A stretch of DNA of 64,000 bases from Rhodococcus sp. ABRD24 (GCF_004328705.1 NZ_CP035319.1:4960001-5024000), one strand, 5' to 3'; positions 42,058 to 52,176 are shown, counted from the stretch's first letter. Notes: generated by a model not told the origin, from the sequence alone. Translations and numbers: made by a program.

Positions 42058-43599
42058 TCACGGCCTTCTCCATTCACGGCCGGTGCGCCGCAACATCTCC
42101 TGAGCGGACGGCGGACCCCACGTGCCGGCCTCGTACGGCTCGGGCCTGCCCTGCTTCGCCCAGTGTTCGAGGACCGGATCGAGGATTCGCCACGACAGCT
42201 CGACCTCGGCATTGACGGGGAACAGGGACGGCTCACCCAGCAGCACGTCGAGAATCAGTCGCTCGTAGGCCTCCGGGGAGGACTCGGTGAACGCCTGCCC
42301 GTAGCTGAAGTCCATGTTGACGTCCCGGACTTCCATGCTCGATCCCGGAACCTTGGAGCCGAATCGCATGGTGACGCCCTCGTCGGGCTGGACCCGGATC
42401 ACGAGGGCGTTCTGTCCGAGATCCTCGGTCATGGTCGCGTCGAACGGCAGATGCGGCGCCCGCTTGAACACGACGGCGATCTCGGTGACCCTGCGACCCA
42501 GCCGCTTTCCCGTGCGTAGATAGAACGGCACCCCGGCCCAGCGCCGCGTGTCCACCTCGAGTGTGATCGCCGCGTAGGTCTCGGTGGTGGAGTCCTGTGC
42601 GAACCCGTCCTCGTCGAGTAGCCCGACAACCTTGCGTCCGCCCTGCCAGCCGCCTGCGTACTGACCGCGCGCGGTGGTCTCGTCGAGTGGTTCCGCGAGC
42701 CGGGTCGCCGAGAGTACCTTGATCTTCTCGGCCTGCAGCTCGGACGGTTCGAAGCTGATGGGCTCCTCCATCGCGGTGAATGCCAACAGCTGGAGCAGGT
42801 GGTTCTGGATGACGTCCCGTGCGGCACCGATACCGTCGTAGTACCCGGCGCGGCCGCCGAGACCGATGTCCTCGGCCATCGTGATCTGCACGTGGTCGAC
42901 GTAGTGTGCGTTCCAGATCGGATCGAACAACTGGTTGGCGAAACGGAGCGCCAGGATGTTCTGGACCGTCTCCTTACCCAGGTAGTGGTCGATGCGGAAC
43001 ACGGTGTCCTCGGGGAACACGTTGTTCACCACCGCATTGAGTTCCTGTGCGCTCTCGAGATCGTGCCCGAACGGCTTCTCGATGACGACCCGGCGCCACT
43101 GTCCGTCCGCGGACTTCGCCAGTCCCGACTTCGACAGCTGCTCGCACACTGTGGGGAATTGCGCGGGCGGAATCGACAGGTAGAAAGCGTGATTGCCGCG
43201 GGTGCCGCGTTCACGATCCAGCGCATCGAGGGTGTTCGACAGCTCGGCGAAGGCATCGTCATCGTCGAAACTGCCCTGCACGAAGCGAATGCCCTTCGAG
43301 AGCTGCTCCCACACGTCCTCACTGAACGGGGTGCGGGCGTGCTCGCGCACGGCGTCGTGCACGACCTGTGCGAAATCCTGGTCTACCCAGTCACGCCGGG
43401 CGAACCCGACCAGAGCGAACCCGGGCGGCAGGAGACCTCGGTTGGCGAGGTCGTACACCGCGGGCATCAGCTTCTTACGAGCCAAATCGCCGGTGACACC
43501 GAAGATCACCAGCCCGCAGGGGCCGGCGATGCGAGGCAGTCGCCGGTCCTTGTGGTCCCGAAGTGGGTTGATCCAACCGTCCGCCGCGGGTCCGCTCAC
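42058..43599 (-). CDS. zwf: Glucose-6-phosphate 1-dehydrogenase
   Basis: 513 residues. First enzyme of the oxidative pentose phosphate pathway. NADP site LVIFGVTGDLARKKLMPAVYDLANRG, EKPFGHDL, the active-site RIDHYLGKETVQN with its catalytic His region, and FYLRTGKRLGRR are intact. GTG 43599 is preceded by GAGAGAG and lies three bases after the tal stop, so translational coupling is likely. Confidence 0.97.
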   Translation of the reverse strand: MSGPAADGWINPLRDHKDRRLPRIAGPCGLVIFGVTGDLARKKLMPAVYDLANRGLLPPGFALVGFARRDWVDQDFAQVVHDAVREHARTPFSEDVWEQLSKGIRFVQGSFDDDDAFAELSNTLDALDRERGTRGNHAFYLSIPPAQFPTVCEQLSKSGLAKSADGQWRRVVIEKPFGHDLESAQELNAVVNNVFPEDTVFRIDHYLGKETVQNILALRFANQLFDPIWNAHYVDHVQITMAEDIGLGGRAGYYDGIGAARDVIQNHLLQLLAFTAMEEPISFEPSELQAEKIKVLSATRLAEPLDETTARGQYAGGWQGGRKVVGLLDEDGFAQDSTTETYAAITLEVDTRRWAGVPFYLRTGKRLGRRVTEIAVVFKRAPHLPFDATMTEDLGQNALVIRVQPDEGVTMRFGSKVPGSSMEVRDVNMDFSYGQAFTESSPEAYERLILDVLLGEPSLFPVNAEVELSWRILDPVLEHWAKQGRPEPYEAGTWGPPSAQEMLRRTGREWRRP

Positions 43600-43602
43600 G
43601 GA

Positions 43603-44736
43603 TCAGCTCTCTCGAGCAGCGGCGAGCTGCTGTGCGATCGCCTCGAGGAGCTCGATCCAAGAGACCTCGAACTTGTCGACGCCCTCGGTCTCGAGCTTGT
43701 CGAAGACGGCGGGGATGTCGATGCCGACGGCCGCGAGCTGGTCGAAGACGGCCTGCGACGCCTCGGCGGTACCCGAGATGGTGTCACCGTTGACGATGCC
43801 GTGATCGGCGACGGCCTCCATCGTCTTCTCCGGCATCGTGTTCACGGTGTTCGGGGCGACGAGGTCGGTGACGTACAGCGTGTCGGAGTAGTCGGGGTTC
43901 TTCACACCCGTCGACGCCCACAGCGGGCGCTGGACGCGGGCGCCGGCGGCTGCCAGGGCGGCCCAGCGCTCGCCGCCCTCGAACACCTTCTGGTACGACG
44001 CGTATGCCAAGCGGGCGTTGGCCAGTCCGGCCTTGCCCCGCAGTGCGAGCGCCTCGTCCGAGCCGATCCTGCCGAGCTGCGCGTCGATCTCGGTATCCAC
44101 GCGGGAGACGAAGAACGACGCCACCGAATGGATCTTCGACAGGTCGTGTCCGGCGGCCTTCGCGGCCTCGAGGCCCGCGAGGTAGGCGTCGATGACGGCC
44201 TCGTAGCGCTCGACCGAGAAGATGAGCGTGACGTTGACGCTGATGCCCTCCGCGATCACCCGGGTGATCGCGGGCAGGCCCGCCTTGGTGGCTGGGATCT
44301 TGATGAGCAGGTTGTCGCGGTCGACGAGCTTCCACAGCTCGATCGCCTGCGCGACCGTAGCGTCCGTCTCGTGGGCCAGACGCGGATCGACCTCGATCGA
44401 AACGCGGCCGTCGACGCCGTCCGACTTCGCGGCTTGCGGGGCCAGTACCTCGCAGGCATTGCGAACGTCGTCGGTGGTGAGGGCGCGGACGGTCTCGTCG
44501 ACGTCGGCGCCCCGCTGCGCGAGCTCGCGCAGCTGCGCGTCGTACGCCTCACCCTTGGTGAGCGCGCCCTGGAAGATCGTCGGGTTCGTGGTGACGCCGA
44601 CGACGCTGCGGGTCGCGATCAGCTCCGCGAGGTTGCCGGTCTCGAGCCGGGTGCGGGACAGGTCGTCGAGCCACACGGACACGCCTGCCGCGGCCAGGGC
44701 CGCGAGATTGGCGTTCTGGGTTGTGGTTTCAGTCAT
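43603..44736 (-). CDS. tal: Transaldolase
   Basis: 377 residues, the long actinobacterial type. [29 protein letters not shown], the Schiff-base segment [34 protein letters not shown] and [20 protein letters not shown] are visible. Moves a dihydroxyacetone unit between sugar phosphates. ATG 44736 follows AAGGGA. Six bases separate it from the tkt stop. Confidence 0.96.
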   Translation of the reverse strand: MTETTTQNANLAALAAAGVSVWLDDLSRTRLETGNLAELIATRSVVGVTTNPTIFQGALTKGEAYDAQLRELAQRGADVDETVRALTTDDVRNACEVLAPQAAKSDGVDGRVSIEVDPRLAHETDATVAQAIELWKLVDRDNLLIKIPATKAGLPAITRVIAEGISVNVTLIFSVERYEAVIDAYLAGLEAAKAAGHDLSKIHSVASFFVSRVDTEIDAQLGRIGSDEALALRGKAGLANARLAYASYQKVFEGGERWAALAAAGARVQRPLWASTGVKNPDYSDTLYVTDLVAPNTVNTMPEKTMEAVADHGIVNGDTISGTAEASQAVFDQLAAVGIDIPAVFDKLETEGVDKFEVSWIELLEAIAQQLAAARES

Positions 44737-44742
44737 CGTGAA

Positions 44743-46845
44743 TCATCCCTTCACACGTGCAAGGACGCGACGTGCGGCATCGGTGACCGCTTCGGTGGTG
44801 AAGCCGAACTCGCGGAACAGCGTCTTGTGGTCGGCGGAGGCGCCGTAGTGCTCGATCGAGACAGCCTCGCCGTCGCTGCCGATGATCTTGTGCCACGGCA
44901 TCGCGATACCGGCCTCGACGCTGACGCGGGCACGCACCGCGGGTGGGAGCACCTCGTCGCGGTACGCCTGGTCCTGCTGCTCGAACCAGTCGAGACAGGG
45001 CACCGACACGACGCGGGTGGCGACGCCGTCGGTCTCGAGCACCTCACGGGCGGCGACGGCCAACTGCAGCTCCGAACCGGTGCCGAGCAGGATCACCTCG
45101 GGGGTGCCGGTGGACGCCTCGGCCAGGACGTAGGCGCCGAGCTTGACGCCCTTGGCAGCCTTCTCCTTGGTGCCGTCGAGAACCGGGATGTCCTGACGGG
45201 TGAGCGCCAGCGCAGTGGGGCCGGTCTTGTGCTCGAGCGCGGCCCTCCACGCCTGGGCGGTCTCGTTGGCGTCGCCGGGGCGGATGACCGACATGTTCGG
45301 GATCGCGCGCAACGAGGCGAGGTGCTCGATCGGCTGGTGCGTCGGGCCGTCCTCGCCGAGGCCGATGGAGTCGTGGGTCCACACGTACAGCGCGGGGGTC
45401 TGCATCAGTGCCGCCAGGCGCACGGCCGGGCGCATGTAGTCGCTGAAGACGAGGAAGGTGCCGCCGTACGCGCGGGTCGGTCCGTGCAGCACGATGCCGT
45501 TGAGGATCGAGCCCATTGCGTGCTCACGGATACCGAAGTGCAGCGTCCGGCCGTAGGGCTGAGCGTTCCAGTCCTTGGTGGAGATGGACGTGGGGCCGAA
45601 CGAGTCGGATCCGTCGATCGTGGTGTTGTTGCTGCCGGCGAGGTCGGCGGAGCCGCCCCACAGCTCCGGCAGGATCGGGCCCAGAGCGTTGAGCGTCTTG
45701 CCCGACGCCTTGCGGGTGGCGACCCCCTTGGCGTCGGCGTCCCACGTCGGCAGATTGTCCGTCCAGCCCTCGGGGAACTCTCCGGCGTGCAGGCGGTCGA
45801 ACAGTGCCTTGCGCTCGGGCTCGCGCGCGGCCCACGCGTCGAAGTCGGCCTGCCACTGCGAATGCGCGGCGGCACCACGGTCGACGACCTGACGGGCGTG
45901 GGCGAGGGCAGCCGGATCGACGTCGAAGCTCTTTTCCGGGTCGAAGCCCAGAGCGCGCTTGACGCCCGCAACTTCCTCGGGGCCGAGGGCGGCGCCGTGC
46001 ACGTCGCCGGTGTTCATCATCGTCGGGGCCGGGTAGCCGATGATCGTGCGCAGCAGGATGATCGACGGCTTGTCGGTGACGGCCTTCGCGGCGGCGACGG
46101 CGTCGAGGATCGCGGAGACATTCTCGCCGCCCTCGACGGTCTGTACGTGCCAGCCGTACGCCTCGTAGCGCTTGGCGACGTCCTCACCGAGGGCGATCGC
46201 GGTGTCGTGCTCGATCGAGATCTTGTTGTCGTCGTAGAAGACGATGAGGTTGCCCAGTTCCTGGACGCCCGCGATCGACGACGCCTCGGAGGTCACACCC
46301 TCCTCGATGTCACCGTCCGACGCGATCACGTAGATGTAGTGGTCGAACGGGCTCGCGCCGGCGGGGGCGTCCGGATCGAACAGACCGCGCTCACGACGGG
46401 CGGCCATCGCCATTCCGACGGCAGAGGCCAGGCCCTGACCGAGCGGACCGGTGGTCATTTCGACGCCGACGGTATGGCCGTACTCGGGGTGGCCCGGGGT
46501 GAGCGCGCCCCACGTGCGCAGTGCTTCCAGGTCGGCGAGCTCGAGTCCGTAACCCGACAGGTACAGCTGGGTGTACAGCGTCAGGCTGCTGTGTCCGCAC
46601 GACAGCACGAACCGGTCGCGGCCGGTCCATTCGGCGTTCTTCGGATCGTGTCGCAGCACGCGCTGGAACAAGGTGTAGGCGAGCGGCGCCAGGCTCATCG
46701 CGGTGCCCGGGTGGCCGTTGCCGACCTTCTGGACGGCATCCGCGGCAAGAACGCGGGCGGTGTCGACGGCCTTGGTGTCCAGTTCGGTCCAGTCCGAGGG
46801 GTGGACCGGTTGCGTGAGGACGCGGATCTCGTCTGTGATCGACAC
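44743..46845 (-). CDS. tkt: Transketolase
   Basis: 700 residues, equal in length to the mycobacterial enzyme. GNGHPGTAMSLAPLAYTLF, SCGHSSLTLYTQLYLSGY, GPLGQGLASAVGMAMA, the thiamine-diphosphate motif SDGDIEEGVTSEASSIAG...FYDDN, MNTGDVHGAALG, FGIREHAMGSILNG and WTHDSIGLGEDGPTHQPIEHL are all present. GTG 46845 follows AGGAGA. First gene of the operon, divergent from ctaB; its frame continues upstream but without a ribosome site. Confidence 0.96.
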   Translation of the reverse strand: MSITDEIRVLTQPVHPSDWTELDTKAVDTARVLAADAVQKVGNGHPGTAMSLAPLAYTLFQRVLRHDPKNAEWTGRDRFVLSCGHSSLTLYTQLYLSGYGLELADLEALRTWGALTPGHPEYGHTVGVEMTTGPLGQGLASAVGMAMAARRERGLFDPDAPAGASPFDHYIYVIASDGDIEEGVTSEASSIAGVQELGNLIVFYDDNKISIEHDTAIALGEDVAKRYEAYGWHVQTVEGGENVSAILDAVAAAKAVTDKPSIILLRTIIGYPAPTMMNTGDVHGAALGPEEVAGVKRALGFDPEKSFDVDPAALAHARQVVDRGAAAHSQWQADFDAWAAREPERKALFDRLHAGEFPEGWTDNLPTWDADAKGVATRKASGKTLNALGPILPELWGGSADLAGSNNTTIDGSDSFGPTSISTKDWNAQPYGRTLHFGIREHAMGSILNGIVLHGPTRAYGGTFLVFSDYMRPAVRLAALMQTPALYVWTHDSIGLGEDGPTHQPIEHLASLRAIPNMSVIRPGDANETAQAWRAALEHKTGPTALALTRQDIPVLDGTKEKAAKGVKLGAYVLAEASTGTPEVILLGTGSELQLAVAAREVLETDGVATRVVSVPCLDWFEQQDQAYRDEVLPPAVRARVSVEAGIAMPWHKIIGSDGEAVSIEHYGASADHKTLFREFGFTTEAVTDAARRVLARVKG

Positions 46846-46933
46846 GGGCAGATGTCTCCTGACATGGTTGTACGTCGAGCCGGAGGGTATCCGGAGGGTG
46901 CAGTGGGCGTCGCCGGACCTCTTGAGCGCCTCC

Positions 46934-46939
46934 AGCCTA
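46934..46939 (-). promoter_or_regulatory. Probable -10 hexamer of the tkt operon
   Basis: On the minus strand TAGGCT (TANNNT) lies 88 bases before the tkt GTG, giving a leader of about 80 bases. No certain -35. It would drive tkt-tal-zwf-opcA-pgl. Confidence 0.35.
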
Positions 46940-47049
46940 GTGCGCCGCCTCATTCGGGTCGATTCGGTTCATGGGTAGTCGCCGTCTACCATCGTTTGTA
47001 GTAGTGCAGTCGCTAGTGAGTGTGTAGTCGCGTGGGGCAAGGAGACAGT

Positions 47050-48039
47050 GTGCGTACAGGGCATCGGCCGAGCGGACACGGCTTCGGTAGCCCCGACCCT
47101 GCATCCGACTCCGCGTCTGCGCGGCATGCCGGCACGGTGTGGGGCCGGATCTCGTCCACGGTTCTGGCGTACATCGCGCTCACCAAGCCGCGCGTCATCG
47201 AACTGCTGTTGGTTGCGACCATCCCGGCGATGCTGCTCGCGGACCGCGGCCACATCGATCTCGTGCTCATCCTGAGCACGCTGTTCGGCGGCTGGATGGG
47301 CGCCGCGAGCGCCAACGCGCTCAACTGCGTCGTCGATGCCGACATCGACAAGGTGATGAAGCGCACGGCGCTGCGCCCGCTGGCCCGCCAGGCGGTGCCG
47401 ACATCGCACGCATTCGTGTTCGGCATCACGCTCGGTATTGCGTCGTTCGTGTGGTTGTGGTGGGCGGCCAACCTGCTCGCCGGATTCCTCGTGGTTCTGA
47501 CGATCGCGTTCTACGTCCTCGTCTACACGATGGTGCTCAAGCGGCGGACTTGGCAGAACGTCATCTGGGGTGGTGCCGCGGGTTGCATGCCTGTGATGGT
47601 CGGCTGGGCCGCCGTGACCGGCTCGCTCAGCTGGGAGCCGCTCGTCCTCTTTCTCATCATCTTCTTCTGGACGCCGCCGCACACGTGGGCGCTCGGCATG
47701 CGTTACAAGGAGGACTACAAGGCCGCCGGTGTACCGATGCTGCCGGTCATTGCCTCCGAGGAGCACGTCACCAAGCAGATCGTGATCTACACGTGGGCCA
47801 CCGTCGTCGCGTCTCTTGCGCTGGTGCCGGCGGCCGGGTGGATCTATGCGGTCGTCACACTCCTGGCCGGTGCCTGGTTCCTGTTCGTGGCGCACCAGCT
47901 CTACAACAGTGTGCGGGGCGGCACGCCGATCAAGCCGCTCAAGCTGTTCCTGCAGTCCAACAACTATCTCGCGATCGTGTGTTGCGGTCTGGCAGTCGAC
48001 TCCGTCCTGGGCTGGCAGACGGTCGCGCAGCTCTTCTGA
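47050..48039 (+). CDS. ctaB: Protoheme IX farnesyltransferase (heme O synthase)
   Basis: 329 residues. Polytopic membrane prenyltransferase making heme O from heme and farnesyl diphosphate. [19 protein letters not shown], the Asp-rich [20 protein letters not shown] and the second acidic motif [16 protein letters not shown] are visible among about eight membrane helices. GTG 47050 has GGAG five bases upstream. Divergent from tkt. Supplies CtaA, encoded 1.5 kb downstream, for aa3 oxidase assembly. Confidence 0.95.
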   Translation: MRTGHRPSGHGFGSPDPASDSASARHAGTVWGRISSTVLAYIALTKPRVIELLLVATIPAMLLADRGHIDLVLILSTLFGGWMGAASANALNCVVDADIDKVMKRTALRPLARQAVPTSHAFVFGITLGIASFVWLWWAANLLAGFLVVLTIAFYVLVYTMVLKRRTWQNVIWGGAAGCMPVMVGWAAVTGSLSWEPLVLFLIIFFWTPPHTWALGMRYKEDYKAAGVPMLPVIASEEHVTKQIVIYTWATVVASLALVPAAGWIYAVVTLLAGAWFLFVAHQLYNSVRGGTPIKPLKLFLQSNNYLAIVCCGLAVDSVLGWQTVAQLF

Positions 48040-48053
48040 CAGGCGCAGCTCCC

Positions 48054-49019
48054 TTACGGCATCAGCACGATCGAGCCGGTTGTCTTGCGGCCCTCGAGGT
48101 CTCGGTGCGCCTGGGCGGCGTCGGCGAGCGGGTAGGTGGCCCCGATCCGCAGGTTCAGCGTTCCCGCGGCGATCGAGTTCAGGACAGCGCCCGCCCGCCA
48201 CGTGAGCTCCGCGCGGTCGCGCGTGTAGTGCGCGAGCGTCGGACGGGTGATGTACAGCGACCCACCGGCGTTCAGGCGCTGCGGATCGAAGGGCGGGACC
48301 GGCCCGCTGGCAGCACCGAACAGCACGAGCGTCCCGCGGATTCGCAGCGAGCGCAGGCTCGCCTCGAACGTGTCGGCGCCGACGCCGTCGTACACCGCCG
48401 CTACGCCCTCGCCGCCGGTGAGGTCGCGCACCCGATCGGCCAGATCGGCGCCGTAGCGCAGCACCTGCCACGCCCCGGCCGCTCGGGAGAGAGCTTCCTT
48501 CTCGGCGGAGGACACGGTGGTGATCACCCGGACGCCCTTCGCCGCCGCCATCTGTGTCAGCAGCAGCCCGACGCCGCCGGCCCCGGCGTGGAGCAGCACG
48601 GTTTCGCCCGGCTGCGCGGAATACGCCGACTCGATGAGATAGTGCGCAGTCATGCCCTGTAGCAGCGCGGAAGCGGCCTGTTCCGGCGGGACCCCGTGGG
48701 GGACCGCGACGGCCACTGCCGCCGGCACGGCAACCTTCTCCGCATAGCTGCCCGGCGCGATCGCCCATGCGACCCGGTCGCCGACAGTGAATTCGGTGAC
48801 ATCGTCGCCCACGGCGATCACGACACCGGAACCCTCGTCGCCGGGAACATACGGCAGATCACGCGCGTAGATCCCGGTGCGGAAGTAGGTGTCGAGGTAG
48901 TTGATGCCGATCGCATCGGTGGCAACCAGCAGGTCACCGGCGTTGATCTCCGGATCCGGAACCTCCGCCGGGACGAGAACCTCGGGACCGCCGAACTGGG
49001 ACACCACAATTGCGCGCAT
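48054..49019 (-). CDS. qor: Quinone oxidoreductase (NADPH, MDR family)
   Basis: 321 residues. Zinc-free medium-chain reductase: INYLDTYFRTGIYARDLPYVPGDEGSGVV, ALLQGMTAHYLI, the NADPH fold ETVLLHAGAGGVGLLLTQMA and the C-terminal HRDLEGRKTTGSIVLMP identify the quinone-reductase branch. The equivalent position in M. tuberculosis holds qor as well. Convergent with ctaB, 14 bases apart. Physiological quinone or enone substrate not shown. Confidence 0.92.
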   Translation of the reverse strand: MRAIVVSQFGGPEVLVPAEVPDPEINAGDLLVATDAIGINYLDTYFRTGIYARDLPYVPGDEGSGVVIAVGDDVTEFTVGDRVAWAIAPGSYAEKVAVPAAVAVAVPHGVPPEQAASALLQGMTAHYLIESAYSAQPGETVLLHAGAGGVGLLLTQMAAAKGVRVITTVSSAEKEALSRAAGAWQVLRYGADLADRVRDLTGGEGVAAVYDGVGADTFEASLRSLRIRGTLVLFGAASGPVPPFDPQRLNAGGSLYITRPTLAHYTRDRAELTWRAGAVLNSIAAGTLNLRIGATYPLADAAQAHRDLEGRKTTGSIVLMP

Positions 49020-49090
49020 AGCCTCCGTTCTACACGGGGCGATGTGGGCGGGCAGCGGACGGTCGTGACCGTAGTCGAGCTACCGCCGAG

Positions 49091-49096
49091 TAGTCT
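49091..49096 (+). promoter_or_regulatory. -10 hexamer of a leaderless promoter
   Basis: TAGTCT (TANNNT) ends six bases before the ATG at 49103; no ribosome-binding site is present. Confidence 0.5.
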
Positions 49097-49102
49097 GACT
49101 CC

Positions 49103-49456
49103 ATGAGCACCGATACCCAGAGCACCGCTGCGGCTCCGGTCCTGCCCTCGGGCACGGTCGCGGCGATCCGGAAGTTCCTCTCCGAGCACGGCGGTTCCGC
49201 GAGTGCAGTGATCCAGCCCGTCGGCCGCGCCGGCGTACGCATCACCCTCGTCGGGGCGGACGGCATCCTCGGCGACCAGGTGGTCGACACCGTTGCGATC
49301 GCGAACGCCGTCGTGGCCTCGTTCGACGAGATCACGGTGTCGGACTGGGACCGCGCGCTCACCAGCGTGGTCACCCCGCGTCAGGGTCACTTTCAGAAGA
49401 TGGCCGGTTGGGTCGCACACCAGACCCGCTTCCCGAAGGCCCGCAGCGAGCGCTGA
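49103..49456 (+). CDS. Small conserved actinobacterial protein
   Basis: 117 residues, soluble. The text GTVAAIRKFLSEHGGSASAVIQPVGRAGVRITLVGADGILGDQVVDTVAIANAVV ... WDRALTSVVTPRQGHFQKMAGWVAHQ looks like a folded alpha/beta protein of unknown family. No signal, membrane segment or catalytic motif. Retained as real because of codon use, a clean leaderless promoter and the terminator after it. Lies between qor and ctaA. Confidence 0.75.
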   Translation: MSTDTQSTAAAPVLPSGTVAAIRKFLSEHGGSASAVIQPVGRAGVRITLVGADGILGDQVVDTVAIANAVVASFDEITVSDWDRALTSVVTPRQGHFQKMAGWVAHQTRFPKARSER

Positions 49457-49474
49457 CTCGAACTCGGCAAAACA

Positions 49475-49518
49475 ACGGCTCAGGCCGGTGAGGTGCGCAC
49501 CTCACCGGCCTGAGCCGT
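49475..49518. terminator. 44-base near-perfect palindrome, bidirectional terminator
   Basis: Bases 49475-49518 form a complete inverted repeat with its centre at GTGCGCAC, giving a stem of about 20 base pairs with a minimal loop. It lies 18 bases after the small protein's stop and 18 bases beyond the end of the convergent ctaA, so it serves both. T-tracts are absent on either side. Confidence 0.75.
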
Positions 49519-49536
49519 CGTCGAACGGTGTTGTGA

Positions 49537-50535
49537 TCAGGGGTGCCGGATGCGGACCTTCTCGGGCAGCGCGACGTGTTCCCGGGCCCGTCCGGCGGCC
49601 CACACGGCGGCCGTAGCGGCGGTGCACACACCGGCACCCGCGACATGCACCACGACCAGCGCGGCGGGTACGTCGGTGAAGTACTGGACGATGCCCACGA
49701 GCGACTGTGCGAGCACGAGACCGATCAGGACGAACAACCGTTTCTTCACGGCATCGGAGGCGGCGACCGCGTAGAGACCGAAAGCGAGTCCGACGAGTAG
49801 GGCCAGATAGCCGACGAGCATCTCGGCATGCAGGTGCACCAGCGTGGTGACGTCGATGTCGAGGCGCGGAACGGGTCTGTCGATGCTCTTGTCGCCCGCG
49901 TGCGGGCCCGCACCCGTCACCAGCGTGCCGGCAACGAGGACGCCGCCCAGCGCGACCGCCGAGAGCACGGTCAGCCAGCGCAGCGGCTGCGGAACGCTCT
50001 GCACGACGGTGCCGTCGTCCGGCTCGCCGACCTTGGCGAACAACAGCACGGCGAGCCACACCATCAGCATCGACGCCAGCAGGTGGATCGCGACGGTCCA
50101 CCACGCCAGCCCGGCGAGGACGGTGATGCCGCCGATCCCGGCCTGCAGAACGGTGCCGGCCGGCATGAGCCAGGCATAGCCGATGACCTCGGTGCGGCGA
50201 CGCGCTCGCGTCACTGCGAGCACGATGGCTGCCGCGGCGATCACGACGACGAACGTCAGCAGGCGGTTGCCGAACTCGACGACCTGGTGGATCGTCTGCA
50301 CGTTGCTCGATACGCCGACCGGAACCAGCGAGCCGGGGAAGCACTGAGGCCATGTGGGGCAACCGAGTCCGGAGGCGGTGACACGGACGACGGCTCCCGT
50401 CACCGCGATGCCGCCCTGCGTGAGGATCACCACGAACGCGATGACCCGCTGCACGGACAGCGAGGGAAGCGGCAGACGGTCGACAAGGCTCAGAAACCTG
50501 AGATACAGCACGCTCCGATGGTAGAGGTCGGTCAA
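49537..50535 (-). CDS. ctaA: Heme A synthase
   Basis: 332 residues from TTG 50535. Eight-helix membrane oxidase that turns heme O into heme A. RVIAFVVILTQGGIAVTGAVVRVTASGLGCPTWPQCFPGS is the hallmark start with a CxxxxxC loop; heme-ligand histidines are in TIHQVVEFGNR, VAIHLLASM, LVHLHAEML and VVHVAGAG. The start is uncertain: GTG 50511 (preceded by CGGAG) would drop eight residues. Works with ctaB. Confidence 0.93.
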   Translation of the reverse strand: MTDLYHRSVLYLRFLSLVDRLPLPSLSVQRVIAFVVILTQGGIAVTGAVVRVTASGLGCPTWPQCFPGSLVPVGVSSNVQTIHQVVEFGNRLLTFVVVIAAAAIVLAVTRARRRTEVIGYAWLMPAGTVLQAGIGGITVLAGLAWWTVAIHLLASMLMVWLAVLLFAKVGEPDDGTVVQSVPQPLRWLTVLSAVALGGVLVAGTLVTGAGPHAGDKSIDRPVPRLDIDVTTLVHLHAEMLVGYLALLVGLAFGLYAVAASDAVKKRLFVLIGLVLAQSLVGIVQYFTDVPAALVVVHVAGAGVCTAATAAVWAAGRAREHVALPEKVRIRHP

Positions 50536-50558
50536 CTACGCGGTGTCGTTGGCCCAGG

Positions 50559-52109
50559 CTAAGAGCCTGACGAGTCGCTTCCTGCGGGGCTGACCGAGGC
50601 GATGCCCGCAATCGTGCCCTGCATGTACCGGCCGTCGGCGGTGATCAGTGCGGACATCTGCAGTGTGTCGCCGAGAAGGGTGCCGGTGATCGTCCGGGTA
50701 GTCCGCACTGCGCCGGTGTCCGGGTCGATCACGGCGTACGCAAATCCATCCAGGGGCGTCGTGGTGTCCAGACCCAGCCGGACCATGGTGTAGATGTTCC
50801 CGTCGGCGGTCGACAGGTGCGGTACGGCGGAGCTACGCACTTGGTTCTGCCACACCGTGGTGCAGCCGGAACCATCGGCGTCGACGTCCACGCGGGACAT
50901 GCCGCCGCGGAACGGTGCCGACGCCGGAACCGCCGCGCCGGCACCGGCCGGGACAGTCGGGTACGGGTAACCGTACGTGCTCGCGACGAACACCGAGCGC
51001 CCGATACCGATGGGGGAGTTCTCACTGCCGCTTCCGCTGCCGGTGCTCCCGGTCGCGCTGCCGGAATCGCTCCCGGAGCTGCCGTTGGCACCGCTGCTGC
51101 CCCCGTCTCCCGGAGGCAGAACGGGCTCGCTGCACACCTCGTCGCCGGTGGCGGAACGGTACACCAGCAGGTTCACCTGGCCGTCCGCGTTGTCGACGAT
51201 GGTCAAGTACTCGGAGCCGGTGACGGGACCGAAATAGGTCGGCGTCGAGCCGGTGCCCCAGCTCAACTGCCCGGGTTTGCGGGCCGATCCTCGGTCGTAC
51301 TCCTGCCGCCAGTCGATCTGCGGCTGGGCCGAGGGCCCGGCGCTCAGCTGGTAGGTGGCATGCGTCGTCGCGACCGCGGTGGCGGTCGGGGAGGTCGAGA
51401 TGCTGTTGTGCACCTGCTCGCCGGTACCTAGTTGCACTGTGCGGGTCACCCCATCGGTATCGACGGTTCCGACGAGGCCCGCGCCGGTCGCGAACCACAC
51501 GTTGCCGTTCCAGTCGGGGGCGATACCGGTGACGTTGTCATCGGTCGGGATCGCCGACGTCAGATCGGCGCTCGACTCGACTGCAAGCGTCCACTTTCCG
51601 TCCGGGGCCTGCGCATGGCCGATCCGCAACAGGTGCCGGCTGCCGTCGATCACTACGAGTCGGTCGGCCGAATCCAGGTACGCGTATACGCCGCCGAGCA
51701 GGCTGCCCTTGGTGAGCTGCAGCTCGGCGAGCGGTACCCCGACGGGGAAGGCGGACCTGTCCGGATCGATGAGATTCACGGTGGGAACCTGGCCGAGCAT
51801 CGTCGTGCACAGCGCGACCACCAGGCCGTCGGAACCCTGTAGCAGGGTGGGGCATGCCGACGCGAGTGGGTACTGCGCGACCGAGACGGCGCCCGTGCCC
51901 GGACCCGCCAGCGCGGTTGCGTCGGACGAACCGGCGTCGCCGTGCATCGTCGATGTCCCCCGCGGACCCAGCTGCGGGTTCGCGGGGGCGAGAGGGCCCC
52001 ACATCGGGGTCGCGTCCGCCGTCATCGGGGCGAGGATCAGGGCGAGTGCGCCGCACGCGGCGATCGAGCTGCGTCGGAAACCGGCGATGAGGGAGGCCAC
52101 ATAGGTCAT
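50559..52109 (-). CDS. Secreted beta-propeller-like protein of unknown function
   Basis: 516 residues. A signal peptide is visible (SIAACGALALILAPMTADA). The body has propeller-type repeats around WNGNVWFATGAGLVGTVD and TADGNIYTMVRLGL, and a Ser/Gly-rich linker (SSGANGSSGSDSGSATGS, then TGSGSGSENS) at about residues 343-372 divides it. In M. tuberculosis this position before the ABC genes holds no obvious equivalent that I recall. It lies 23 bases upstream of the ctaA start on the same strand, so it could be co-transcribed. Function unknown. Confidence 0.75.
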   Translation of the reverse strand: MTYVASLIAGFRRSSIAACGALALILAPMTADATPMWGPLAPANPQLGPRGTSTMHGDAGSSDATALAGPGTGAVSVAQYPLASACPTLLQGSDGLVVALCTTMLGQVPTVNLIDPDRSAFPVGVPLAELQLTKGSLLGGVYAYLDSADRLVVIDGSRHLLRIGHAQAPDGKWTLAVESSADLTSAIPTDDNVTGIAPDWNGNVWFATGAGLVGTVDTDGVTRTVQLGTGEQVHNSISTSPTATAVATTHATYQLSAGPSAQPQIDWRQEYDRGSARKPGQLSWGTGSTPTYFGPVTGSEYLTIVDNADGQVNLLVYRSATGDEVCSEPVLPPGDGGSSGANGSSGSDSGSATGSTGSGSGSENSPIGIGRSVFVASTYGYPYPTVPAGAGAAVPASAPFRGGMSRVDVDADGSGCTTVWQNQVRSSAVPHLSTADGNIYTMVRLGLDTTTPLDGFAYAVIDPDTGAVRTTRTITGTLLGDTLQMSALITADGRYMQGTIAGIASVSPAGSDSSGS

Positions 52110-52176
52110 TGTGATACCGGGCGGTCGGTCGCGTGAGCGATTCGCCCAGCATGAGCGTGATGAACGGATGTTCCCG

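Noticed and set aside
42799..47001. 1400-codon frame opposite zwf, tal and tkt
   Set aside because: It lies antisense to three conserved genes and its text lacks any domain; a classic high-GC shadow frame.
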